NCBI RefSeq assembly: GCF_016862455.1
Contig: NZ_BOMZ01000093.1
Coordinates: forward strand, 62,001-126,000
Length of the DNA: 64,000 bases
Direction: 5' to 3'
From: Actinoplanes utahensis
Lineage (GTDB): Bacteria > Actinomycetota > Actinomycetes > Mycobacteriales > Micromonosporaceae
The notes under the pieces are model-generated. The model was not told the origin of the DNA and did no database searches. It was given only the letters and a program-made list of their open reading frames with translations. This document shows, in pieces, positions 49,692 through 57,681 of the stretch (positions within the stretch are counted from its first letter, which is position 1; the number at the start of each line of letters is the position of its first letter). The position numbers were made by a program, and so were the translations under genes.

Positions 49692-50027
49692 ATGTCGCTC
49701 CGCTTCGCCCGGCTGTGCGCCGCGACGGCCGCGGTCGTGGCACTCACCGCGGCCGTCGTGGCGCTCGCCGCCTGCGAACCCGCTGCACCGAACGAACCCG
49801 GCATCACACCGTCGGCACCCGCATCGGTCAGCGCCGGGCCCGAACCGTCGCCGCCGTCCCCTCTGCCGTCGGAGATCATCGAAGCGTGTGGGCTTCCCCC
49901 GGGCGCCACCGTCCTGCCGAGCTCCTGCCCCGGCCTGCTGGGCCCCGACGACATCGGTGTCCCCGGGCCGGCGGCCGTATTCGAGCAGATGGTCACCGGC
50001 AGGGCTCGCGCAGCGGCCGTCAGCTGA
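49692..50027 (+). CDS. Small lipoprotein
   Basis: A 111-residue protein with a signal peptide (MSLRFARLCAATAAVVALTA ... VVALAAC) ending in a lipobox LAAC, a Pro/Ser spacer (PNEPGITPSAPASVSAGPEP) and a short C-terminal domain with two Cys. ATG 49692 fits the signal peptide. No function can be assigned. It ends in an 8-base overlap with the convergent gene ending at 50020. Confidence 0.6.
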   Translation: MSLRFARLCAATAAVVALTAAVVALAACEPAAPNEPGITPSAPASVSAGPEPSPPSPLPSEIIEACGLPPGATVLPSSCPGLLGPDDIGVPGPAAVFEQMVTGRARAAAVS

Positions 50028-50316
50028 GGTCACCCGTCGGGCAGGCCGCCATCGTGATGTCGCGGGTCAGTTCCGGCCGGCTCAGTACGTCGGCGCTGTC
50101 GACGTACTGATCGATCCCGCCGATGCAGGGCAGGGTGGCCAGAACGGCATCGTCGACGCGTTCCAGCAGCGCGGCGGCGAAGCGGCCAGGCCGGAGACGC
50201 TCGACCATGTCGGCTGGTCCGGTTCGGATTGCGGACCTGAATCGGTGACGGCCGGAGCGGTGTCGTCGACCGGCACGACGCCGGTCCAGTTCGGGGTCGA
50301 GGTCGAGGTCGATCAT
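50020..50316 (-). CDS. Small hypothetical protein under a MerR-like promoter
   Basis: A 98-residue ORF (MIDLDLDPELDRRRAGRRHR ... MVERLRPGRFAAALLERVDD ... DVLSRPELTRDITMAACPTG). It has no recognised domain and a basic N-terminal third. The main reason to call it is the MerR-type operator about 45 bases upstream. It could also be a decayed gene. Confidence 0.4.
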   Translation of the reverse strand: MIDLDLDPELDRRRAGRRHRSGRHRFRSAIRTGPADMVERLRPGRFAAALLERVDDAVLATLPCIGGIDQYVDSADVLSRPELTRDITMAACPTGDLS

Positions 50317-50359
50317 GGCGTCTCCGTTCGATCCTGCACCGTGTGATCCAGCGTGCAAG

Positions 50360-50382
50360 CTTGACGCCGCGTCAAGGTCAAG
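50360..50382 (-). promoter_or_regulatory. Putative MerR-type operator
   Basis: CTTGACGCCGCGTCAAG (50360-50376) is a perfect 8+1+8 palindrome, and on the minus strand it is preceded by TTGACC as a -35. The -10 is weak. The layout resembles 665-695 in front of the TipA-like gene, so both may answer the same or related MerR regulators. Confidence 0.5.
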
Positions 50383-50466
50383 CCTCCGATGTCGTATCAA
50401 GGCACTGGTCGGGACGGGTCGCCGCGTCGGGTCGAGGCCGGCTCGCACTGCTCAGCCACGACGGCA

Positions 50467-51252
50467 TCAAGCGGGCGCCGGACGGGTCCAGAAGCCGGCG
50501 GGGAGTGCGGCCACCTCGGCGGCGGACTGCTCCAGGTTGGACGCGATCGGGAGCAGGGCGACGGCGGCCGGATCGCCGGCGGCGGCCATGGCACGCATGA
50601 CCTCGGCCTGACGGGTGGCCCGCTGGACGATCACCGTGCCGAAAGCGTGCCGGTCGCCGTCGTATCCGTAGGCGTCGAGCAGCAGGTGCAGGCGGCGCAA
50701 GCGGTCCTGCGGACGGTGGAAACCCAGCGCCGCGGCCGCGCCCGGCGTGTACAGCGGCACCCACGACAGGACCGCGAACGCCAGATCGAACTCGCGCGAC
50801 GACGGCCCGGCCGTGTCCCAGTCGAAGAAACCGGCAAGCCGGTCCCCGTCCATCACCGCGTTGTACGGCGCCGCGTCCTGATGCCCGACGATCATCCCGG
50901 GAGCCATCCGCGCGCCGGCGAACCACCGCTCGTCCGCCGGCGGCCGGAACCCGGCGGTCACGTCGTGCAGCCGCCGCAGCCACGCGCCCACCTGTACCAG
51001 GGTCCGATCGGTGAACGCCCACGCCGGCCACGGAACCCGGTCGCCGATCACCTCGCCGGGCAGGAACGTCAGCATCTCCCGGCCCTGCTCGTCGAACCCG
51101 AGCGCACGCGGGGCCCCGTCGAACCCGGCCGCCTCCAGGTGCCGCAGCAGCGCATGCACAGTGGCCGTCCACGGCGACGCCCGTTTGTGGACGACGTCGC
51201 CGACCCGTACCGCACCCGTGGTGTTTCCTCCGGCCAGCATCTCTTCACTCAC
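50467..51252 (-). CDS. Aminoglycoside phosphotransferase-family kinase-like protein
   Basis: A 261-residue APH-fold protein: a short N-lobe (AVRVGDVVHKRASPWTATVH), the Brenner motif VGHQDAAPYNAVM (HxDxxxxN) and the metal site FFDWDTAGPSSREFDLAFAV. Members phosphorylate aminoglycosides, macrolides or small metabolites; this one lacks features of known aminoglycoside enzymes, so its substrate is open. ATG 51252 or ATG 51240 would serve as start. A broken HIT gene lies directly upstream. Confidence 0.82.
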   Translation of the reverse strand: MSEEMLAGGNTTGAVRVGDVVHKRASPWTATVHALLRHLEAAGFDGAPRALGFDEQGREMLTFLPGEVIGDRVPWPAWAFTDRTLVQVGAWLRRLHDVTAGFRPPADERWFAGARMAPGMIVGHQDAAPYNAVMDGDRLAGFFDWDTAGPSSREFDLAFAVLSWVPLYTPGAAAALGFHRPQDRLRRLHLLLDAYGYDGDRHAFGTVIVQRATRQAEVMRAMAAAGDPAAVALLPIASNLEQSAAEVAALPAGFWTRPAPA

Positions 51253-51261
51253 CGTTACTTC

Positions 51262-51625
51262 CTAGCGGACCCTGCGTGGCGGCGACATCGGATTTCGGTT
51301 CTCCCCGGCGAGCTCCTCCCGGATCGTCTGCGCATCGCCGTCGAGAAGCGACCGCTCCCGTGCCGGTGACCTCGCCTGGAGGGTCCAGCCGTCGCCCGCG
51401 TACCGGGGAATGACGTGCAGATGAAAAGTGAAAGACCGTCTGAAAGGCGACAGCACCGTCACGGAGAACCTCGATTCCCTCGCAGGGCATGCGGGGCACG
51501 ACGAGAAGATGGCCGGGCGTGACGGGGTTCAGGTCCATGAAGGCGACAACGGTCTCGTCCTCGAACACCACGCTCGCCTCGCCCCGGCCCGCCGCGATGC
51601 CGCAGAAAACGCACTCCCGTGTCAT
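51262..51625 (-). pseudogene. HIT-family hydrolase, deleted and frameshifted
   Basis: The upper frame reads MTRECVFCGIAAGRGEASVV, FEDETVVAFMDLNPVTPGHL and LVVPR, then jumps to MPCEGIEVLRDGAVAFQTVF, skipping about 30 residues. An extra T then shifts HFHLHVIPRYAGDGW (the catalytic HxHxH region) into another frame, which ends at 51262. Two independent lesions make this a pseudogene. Confidence 0.8.
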
Positions 51626-51678
51626 GCACCCCGTCGTCGGCGCAGCCGGCGGCCGGAGCGGGGGCATGCGGTGCCCCA

Positions 51679-52104
51679 CTACGCGAGGGTGAAGGGTGCG
51701 GCTGACGGCGGCTCGGCGAAGTAGTCGCGGAGCTTGGCGATCCGTCCGTCGCGGAGGCGGAAGATCTGCACGAGCGACATCGTCGTCCGCCGGCCGCCGG
51801 GTTCGTCGAACGCGACGTCGATCTCGGCGATGAACACGTCGGGATCCGTGGTGTCGTGCAGGACGAGAGCGGACCGTTCCCGGTTCATCGCGGCCTGATA
51901 GGCGGGCTGCCGGTGGTAGGCGCTGATCCCGGCCCGGATGGCGTCCCGGCCCACCAGGCGCTGATGCAGCGGATGGCCGTCGGGGGCGAGCGGCGCGTCG
52001 AACACCCCGTCGTCGGTGAACAGGGCCGCGACGGCGTCCGCGTCGCGGCTGATCGCGCCGGCGTACACGTACTTCTCGAAGACTTCCCGATGTGTCTGGT
52101 CCAC
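51679..52104 (-). CDS. SnoaL-like/nuclear transport factor 2 fold protein
   Basis: A 141-residue protein: REVFEKYVYAGAISRDADAV, AALFTDDGVFDAPLAPDGHP, RLVGRDAIRAGISAYHRQPA, DVFIAEIDVAFDEPGGRRTT and IFRLRDGRIAKLRDYFAEP, the pattern of SnoaL-like ester cyclases/dehydratases. Many are small-molecule binders without a known reaction. The gene faces away from the tricarboxylate transporter operon, with 145 bases between the starts. Confidence 0.85.
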   Translation of the reverse strand: MDQTHREVFEKYVYAGAISRDADAVAALFTDDGVFDAPLAPDGHPLHQRLVGRDAIRAGISAYHRQPAYQAAMNRERSALVLHDTTDPDVFIAEIDVAFDEPGGRRTTMSLVQIFRLRDGRIAKLRDYFAEPPSAAPFTLA

Positions 52105-52124
52105 TCCTCAGCCTAGAAACAGAA

Positions 52125-52169
52125 AAGCCTGCGGGGTACGACCAGAAAGACCAATATGCTCGCAGGCTT
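52125..52169. promoter_or_regulatory. Inverted repeat in the tct promoter region
   Basis: AAGCCTGCG (52125-52133) and CGCAGGCTT (52161-52169) form a perfect 9-bp inverted repeat with a 27-base loop holding AATATGCT, a possible -10. It lies 80 bases upstream of the TctC-like gene and could be the binding site of the DcuR-type response regulator encoded at 55371. Confidence 0.4.
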
Positions 52170-52249
52170 CACAATGGTGACCGGCGTCACGCGGTACGGC
52201 AGGGTGCGTAACACCTTCGCCTTCACCCCGTGACAGGAGCACAACTTTC

Positions 52250-53272
52250 ATGTTCAAGAGGGCCCTTGCGGTCGCCGTGCCGGCCGTGCTGTTGTTCGCG
52301 ACCGGCTGCGCCGACCAGTCCGTCGGGGAGTCCCCGGCCCCGGACGCGGCCGCAGCGAAGTACCCGGCCAAGACGCTGCAGATCATGGCGCCGGCCGGCG
52401 CCGGCGGCGGATGGGACACCACCGCGCGCTCGATGCAGAAGACCCTGCAGGAGAGCGGTCTGCTCAACGGCCAGTCCGCCGAGGTCCGCAACGTCACCGG
52501 CGCCGCCGGCACCATCGGCCTGGCCGAGCTCGTCACCAGCCACCAGAAGGACGCCCACCAGCTGATGGTCACCGGCCTGGTGATGGTCGGCGGCGTGGTC
52601 ACCAACAAGTCGCCGGTGGACCTGAGCAAGACCACGCCGATCGCGACGCTGACCGCCGAGTCGGAGGTCGTGGTGGTCCACAAGGACTCCAAGTACACGA
52701 CGCTCAAGCAGCTCGCCGACGACATCAAGGCCGATCCCACCTCGGTGAAGTGGGGTGGCGGCTCGGCCGGCGGCACCGACCAGATCCTGGTCGGGCTGCT
52801 CGCCAAGGCGGCCGGCGCCGACGCCAAGGCGGTCGCCAAGCAGTACGTCGCCTACTCCGGCGGCGGCGAGACCAAGGCCGCGCTGCTCTCCGGCGACGTG
52901 ACCGTGGCGGTCTCCGGCACCAGCGAGTTCGCCGACCTGGTCAAGGCCGGCACGGTGCGTGCCCTGGCGGTCTCCGGCGCCACCGGCGCCGACGCGGGCG
53001 CCGGCACACCGGCGCCGAGCATCAAGGAATCCGGGTACGACCTGGAGCTGCTGAACTGGCGGGGCGTCGTCGCGCCGCCCGGCATCAGCGACAGCGAGCG
53101 CACGGCCGTCCTCAAGCTCGTCGACGACCTGCACAACTCGCCGCAGTGGAAGCAGGAGCTGGCCGACAAGAAGTGGCAGGACTTCTACAAGTCCGGTGAC
53201 GAGGCCGCCGCCTTCTACGCCGCCGAGAGCACCCGCATCAAGACCGTCCTGACCGAGATCGGCCTGGGCTGA
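52250..53272 (+). CDS. tctC: Tripartite tricarboxylate transporter substrate-binding lipoprotein (TctC)
   Basis: A 340-residue extracytoplasmic binding protein: lipoprotein signal peptide MFKRALAVAVPAVLLFATGC, then IMAPAGAGGGWDTTARSMQK, VTGAAGTIGLAELVTSHQKD, VKWGGGSAGGTDQILVGLLA and LLNWRGVVAPPGISDSERTA, the Bug/TctC pattern. It delivers citrate or another carboxylate to the TctBA membrane complex. TctB starts six bases after the stop, so the three genes form one operon. Confidence 0.9.
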   Translation: MFKRALAVAVPAVLLFATGCADQSVGESPAPDAAAAKYPAKTLQIMAPAGAGGGWDTTARSMQKTLQESGLLNGQSAEVRNVTGAAGTIGLAELVTSHQKDAHQLMVTGLVMVGGVVTNKSPVDLSKTTPIATLTAESEVVVVHKDSKYTTLKQLADDIKADPTSVKWGGGSAGGTDQILVGLLAKAAGADAKAVAKQYVAYSGGGETKAALLSGDVTVAVSGTSEFADLVKAGTVRALAVSGATGADAGAGTPAPSIKESGYDLELLNWRGVVAPPGISDSERTAVLKLVDDLHNSPQWKQELADKKWQDFYKSGDEAAAFYAAESTRIKTVLTEIGLG

Positions 53273-53278
53273 GCAGAG

Positions 53279-53833
53279 ATGACTTCGGCAACCCCTCCGG
53301 ACCCGGCGCCCATCGCCGCGGCCGAGACGGACGCCGGCGCCGCGACGCCGGAGGTGGCCACGGCCTCCTCCGGCCCGCGGGTCGCCGGCACCGTTCTGCT
53401 CCTGATCGGCGTGGCCCTGCTGTGGCAGGCCGTCGACGCCGGCATCGACACCGGTGTCCCGCTGGGCGGGCCCACCCTCGCGCCCATCCTGGTGACCGGT
53501 CTGTGGGTCGTCGTCGCGGTGGCGTACCTGATCGACGCCCTGCGCAAGCGGGCCGCCGACGACGGCCCGGCGGACCTGCGCTCCTGGATCCGGCCGGTGC
53601 TGCTGCTCGCCGCCCTGATCGGCTACGCCGTGGTGCTCAAGTACACGGTGCTCGGGTACGTCCTGGCCACCACCGTGTTCGTCCTCGCCGGCGCCCGCCT
53701 GCTGGAGACCCGGCCGGTCCGTGAGGTGATCGTGCGTGACCTGGTCACGGCGATCGGGCTGGCCCTCGGCATCTACCTGCTCTTCACCCGTCTCCTCGGG
53801 ATCGTCCTGCCCGCGGGAGTGCTGCCGCTGTGA
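53279..53833 (+). CDS. tctB: Tripartite tricarboxylate transporter small membrane subunit (TctB)
   Basis: A 184-residue protein with a disordered N-terminus and four helices (VAGTVLLLIGVALLWQAVDA, PILVTGLWVVVAVAYLI, VLLLAALIGYAVVLKYTVLG, VTAIGLALGIYLLFTRLL) plus the closing LGIVLPAGVLPL typical of TctB. It pairs with TctA in the membrane. Its TGA overlaps the GTG of tctA (GTGA at 53830), so the two are translationally coupled. Confidence 0.88.
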   Translation: MTSATPPDPAPIAAAETDAGAATPEVATASSGPRVAGTVLLLIGVALLWQAVDAGIDTGVPLGGPTLAPILVTGLWVVVAVAYLIDALRKRAADDGPADLRSWIRPVLLLAALIGYAVVLKYTVLGYVLATTVFVLAGARLLETRPVREVIVRDLVTAIGLALGIYLLFTRLLGIVLPAGVLPL

Positions 53834-55374
53834 ACTCCTTCATGGATCTCCTCGCCGGTTTCGGCACCGTGCTGACCCCGGTGAACCTGCTCTACGCGGC
53901 GATCGGCGTCACCATCGGCACCCTCGTCGGCGTACTGCCCGGGATCGGCCCGGCGCTGACCATCGCCCTGCTGCTGCCGGTGGCGCTGCGGCTCGACGAC
54001 CCGACCGGCACACTGATCATGTTCGCCGGGATCTACGCCGGTGCGATGTACGGCGGCTCCACCACGTCGATCCTGCTCAACACCCCGGGCGAGTCCTCGT
54101 CGGTGGCGACCTCCATCGAGGGCTACCAGATGGCCCGCCGGGGACGGGCCCGCGCCGCCCTGGCCACCGCCGCGATCGGTTCGTTCGTCGCCGGGACCAT
54201 CTCCACCGTCCTGCTGGCCCTGGTCGCCACGCCGATGGCCCGGCTGGCGGTGACCTTCCGCGCCTCCGACTACTTCGCGCTGGCGGTCCTCGCCATGGTG
54301 ACGGTCACCGCGATGGTCGGGGCCTCCCTCGTACGCGGCCTGATGTCCTTGACCTTCGGGTTGTTCCTCGGCCTGATCGGGCTGGACTCGCTCACCGGCC
54401 AGGCCCGGTTCACCTTCGGGGTGCCGGCGCTGCTCGACGGTGTCGACATCGTCACCGTGATCGTCGGCCTGTTCGCGATCGGCGAGACGCTGTACATCGC
54501 GACCCGGCCACGGGATCTGCCGGACACCGTCACCCCGCTGGAACCGGGCGGCAAGGGCTTCGCCTGGCTCGGCAAGGCCGATTGGGCGCGCTCGTGGCGG
54601 CCGTGGCTGCGCGGCACCGCCCTGGGCTTCCCGTTCGGCGCGCTGCCGTCCGGCGGCGCCGAGATCCCCACGTTCGTCTCGTACACGCTGGAGAAACGCC
54701 GGTCGAAGCACCCGCGGGAGTGGGGCAACGGGGCGATCGAGGGCGTCGCCGGGCCGGAGGCCGCCAACAACGCGTCCTTCTCCGGGGTGCTGGTCCCGCT
54801 GCTCACCCTCGGCATCCCGACGTCGGCGACGGCAGCGGTGATGCTGGCGGCGTTCGGCTACTTCGACCTGTCGCCCGGCCCGCAGCTGTTCGAGAAGTCC
54901 CCGGAGCTGGTGTGGGGCCTGATCGCGTCGCTGTTCATCGGCAACGTCATGCTGCTGGCCCTGAACCTGCCGATGATCCGCGTCTGGGTGAAGGTGCTGA
55001 AGATCCCCCGGCCGCTGCTGTACACCGGCATCCTGGTCTTCGCCACCCTCGGCGTGTACGCGGTCTCCGGCAACATCGTCGACGTGTTCATCGCCTTCGG
55101 GATCGGGGTGATCGCCGTGTTCATGCGGCGGTTCGAGTTCCCGATCGCGCCGGTGATCCTGGGCCTGATCCTGGGGCCGATGATGGAGACCCAGTTCCGG
55201 CGGGCGCTGTTGCTGTCCGACAACGACCTGACCGTCTTCGTACGCCGTCCCCTGACGTTGATCCTGCTGCTGCTCGCGGTCGCCGCGCTGGGCCTGCCGC
55301 ATCTGCCCAGGCTGATCGCCCGGATCCGCGGTCGTGAGCCCGCCGGCCGGCTGGCGTTCGGTGACGAGGACTAA
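53830..55374 (+). CDS. tctA: Tripartite tricarboxylate transporter large membrane subunit (TctA)
   Basis: A 514-residue permease with about 12 helices and the family signatures TLVGVLPGIGPALTIALLLP, YAGAMYGGSTTSILLNTPGE, FGALPSGGAEIPTFVSYTLE and EGVAGPEAANNASFSGVLVP. TctA is the sodium- or proton-coupled translocator of the transporter. It ends in a 4-base overlap with the convergent response regulator gene. Length and motif set look intact. Confidence 0.92.
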   Translation: MNSFMDLLAGFGTVLTPVNLLYAAIGVTIGTLVGVLPGIGPALTIALLLPVALRLDDPTGTLIMFAGIYAGAMYGGSTTSILLNTPGESSSVATSIEGYQMARRGRARAALATAAIGSFVAGTISTVLLALVATPMARLAVTFRASDYFALAVLAMVTVTAMVGASLVRGLMSLTFGLFLGLIGLDSLTGQARFTFGVPALLDGVDIVTVIVGLFAIGETLYIATRPRDLPDTVTPLEPGGKGFAWLGKADWARSWRPWLRGTALGFPFGALPSGGAEIPTFVSYTLEKRRSKHPREWGNGAIEGVAGPEAANNASFSGVLVPLLTLGIPTSATAAVMLAAFGYFDLSPGPQLFEKSPELVWGLIASLFIGNVMLLALNLPMIRVWVKVLKIPRPLLYTGILVFATLGVYAVSGNIVDVFIAFGIGVIAVFMRRFEFPIAPVILGLILGPMMETQFRRALLLSDNDLTVFVRRPLTLILLLLAVAALGLPHLPRLIARIRGREPAGRLAFGDED

Positions 55375-56039
55375 CCGCGCCAGAGATAGCGGTGCTCGGG
55401 CCGGCCCGCCCCGCCGTAGCGCAGCCGCACCTGCGCCTTGCCCGTCTGGACGAGGTGCTCGAGGTAGCGGCGGGTGCTCACCCGGGACAGGCCGGCCCGA
55501 GCGGCGCATTCGGCGGCGGACAGGTCGGTGTCGCTGTCGCGCAGCACGGTGACGACGAGGTCCGCGGTCGCGGTGGACAGGCCCTTCGGCAGCACCGGCG
55601 CACTGTCACCGGATCCGCCGAAGAACCGGTCGACGTCGGCCTGGACCGCGGCGGGCGTCTCCCTCAGCCGGGCCACCGCCTGGGCGTACCGCTCCAGCCG
55701 CTCCTGCAGGGTGTCGAAGGCGAACGGCTTGATGATGTAGTGCGCGACGCCGCCGTGCAGGGCGTTCTTGATCGTGGCCGCGTCCCGGGCCGCGGTGATC
55801 GCGATGACGTCGACGGCGCCGGCCTCCCGGCGCAACCGTTGCAGCACCTCCAGGCCGGAGATGTCGGGCAGGTAGATGTCGAGCAGCACCAGGTCCGGGC
55901 GCAGCCGCCCGACCGCCTCGATGGCGGCGGCGCCCGTGTGGACCGCCCCGACCACGGTGAACCCGGGCACCCGCTCCACGAAACCCTGGTGGATGCGGGC
56001 CACCATGAAATCGTCGTCCACCACCAGCACCCGCGTCAC
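55371..56039 (-). CDS. DcuR/CitB-type response regulator
   Basis: A 222-residue regulator: receiver with VLVVDDDFMVARIHQGFVER, phospho-Asp in LVLLDIYLPDISGLEVL, and KPF; then a C-terminal winged helix (DTDLSAAECAARAGLSRVST, RRYLEHLVQTGKAQVRLRYG) as in DcuR/CitB/DpiA. It shares ATGA with the kinase gene upstream. Its natural target is the convergent tctCBA operon. Confidence 0.88.
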   Translation of the reverse strand: MTRVLVVDDDFMVARIHQGFVERVPGFTVVGAVHTGAAAIEAVGRLRPDLVLLDIYLPDISGLEVLQRLRREAGAVDVIAITAARDAATIKNALHGGVAHYIIKPFAFDTLQERLERYAQAVARLRETPAAVQADVDRFFGGSGDSAPVLPKGLSTATADLVVTVLRDSDTDLSAAECAARAGLSRVSTRRYLEHLVQTGKAQVRLRYGGAGRPEHRYLWRG

Positions 56040-57610
56040 GACGGCCGCCCTCCGGCGACCGGGAGCCGGGCGGTGAACGCCGATCCCGTCACCGTGATGT
56101 CGCCGCCGCGCACGGTGCAGACCCGGCTGATCAGCGCCAGCCCGAGCCCGCGGTGCCCGGCGCCGGTCTTGGTGGTGAACCCGCTGCTGAACACCTTGTC
56201 GGCGTGCTCGCGGGCCACACCGTCACCGGAGTCGGCCACGGTCACGGCGATCTCGGCGCCGAGGTCCCGGACCGACACGCTCACCCAGCCCCCGGAACCG
56301 GCGGCGTCGATGGCGTTGTCGATCAGGTTGCCGGTCACCGTGACCAGGTCGGCGGCGAGGCGATCGTCGGCCGGTGCGGGCATCGTCGTCTCCTCGGCGA
56401 TGCGCAACTCGACGTGCTGCTCGGACGCGACACTCGCCTTGGCGATGATCAGCGCCGCGAGCGCCGGGTCGGCGATCCGGGACTGCACGTCGTGGTGGAG
56501 CGCGTTCTGGGTCTGGCCGGCCATCACGATGAAGTTGACCGCCTCGTCGTAGTGCCCGAGCTGCACCAGCCCCGAGATGGTGTGCAGCCGGTTGGTGAAC
56601 TCGTGCGCCTGGGCCCGCAGCGTGTCGGTGGTGTTCCGGCTCAGATCCAGCTCCCGCTCCAGCGAGGTCAGCTCGGTACGGTCCCGCAGCGTGGTCACCG
56701 ACCCCACCGCGTGCCCGCGGACCACCACCGGCATCCGGTTCAGCACCAGGATCCGGGAGTCGTGCACCACCACGTGATCGGGTTCGCCGGATCCCGCGGT
56801 GAGCAGGTCCAGCAGGTCCGCCGGCACGCCCAGGGACCGCAACGGCATCCCGGTCACGTCGCCGGAGAAGCCGAGCAGCCGGCGGGCCTCGTCGTTGACC
56901 AGGGTGACCCGGCCGGACGCGTCGAGTCCGATCAGGCCCTCCTTGATCCCGTGCAGCATCGCCTCACGGTGCTCGACCAGCCCGGCGATCTCGACGGGTT
57001 CGAGCCCCAGGGTCTGCCGTTTGATCCGCCGCGACAGCAGGGTCGAGCCGATCACCCCCAGCGCCGAGCCGAGCAGCAGATAGGTGAGCAGGTCCGCGGT
57101 GGCGCTGGCCAGCAGTTCGGGCCACGACGGGTAGGTCTCACCGGCCACGACCAGCCCGAGCACACTGCCGTCGGCGGGGTCGAGCACCGGGGCGTGCGCG
57201 ACAAGCGCCCGGCCGTCGTGCTGAACGACCCCGAGCCAGGCCCGGCCGGTCGCTCCGCCACTGGTGCCCAGCTCGGCCGGCCGGCCCCGCCACGGCCCGG
57301 TCAGCAGCACCCCTTGCGCGTCGGTGAGCTCCACGAACGAGGCGCCGGAGACGCTGCGGGCGCTCTCCGCGCCGGCGGCGAGCGAGTCGTAGCGGGCCGG
57401 AGTGCGCATGCCCTCCCGGATGACGTCGGTGGCGGCCAGGTTCTCGGCGCTCGACCGGAGGGTGGCGCCCCGCTCGCGCCGGAAGGTGGCGTCCGCCTCG
57501 GCCACCGACACCGCCGCGACCGCGACCACCACCAGCAGGACGATGCCGAGTTGGAGCACCAGGAACTGCCGGGCGAGGGAGAACTGCCAGCGCACCGGTC
57601 TCCTCCTCAC
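56036..57610 (-). CDS. DcuS/CitA-type sensor histidine kinase
   Basis: A 524-residue kinase: membrane helix at about residues 15-38 (FLVLQLGIVLLVVVAVAAVS), a periplasmic PAS-like sensor (about 40-170), a second helix (LLTYLLLGSALGVIGSTLLS), a cytoplasmic PAS (GLIGLDASGRVTLVNDEARR), the SPOB-like H box RAQAHEFTNRLHTISGLVQL and an ATPase domain (NLIDNAIDAAGSGG, DSGDGVARE, GHRGLGLALISR). CitA/DcuS kinases sense di- and tricarboxylates. It is divergent from the second TctC-like gene by 71 bases. Confidence 0.9.
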   Translation of the reverse strand: MRRRPVRWQFSLARQFLVLQLGIVLLVVVAVAAVSVAEADATFRRERGATLRSSAENLAATDVIREGMRTPARYDSLAAGAESARSVSGASFVELTDAQGVLLTGPWRGRPAELGTSGGATGRAWLGVVQHDGRALVAHAPVLDPADGSVLGLVVAGETYPSWPELLASATADLLTYLLLGSALGVIGSTLLSRRIKRQTLGLEPVEIAGLVEHREAMLHGIKEGLIGLDASGRVTLVNDEARRLLGFSGDVTGMPLRSLGVPADLLDLLTAGSGEPDHVVVHDSRILVLNRMPVVVRGHAVGSVTTLRDRTELTSLERELDLSRNTTDTLRAQAHEFTNRLHTISGLVQLGHYDEAVNFIVMAGQTQNALHHDVQSRIADPALAALIIAKASVASEQHVELRIAEETTMPAPADDRLAADLVTVTGNLIDNAIDAAGSGGWVSVSVRDLGAEIAVTVADSGDGVAREHADKVFSSGFTTKTGAGHRGLGLALISRVCTVRGGDITVTGSAFTARLPVAGGRPS

Positions 57611-57681
57611 CTCGGTCCCTGGTCCGGACTGCCGTAGGCTACCCGCCGCCGTCGCCGCCGCGGCGTCGCTATCGTGAGCCC

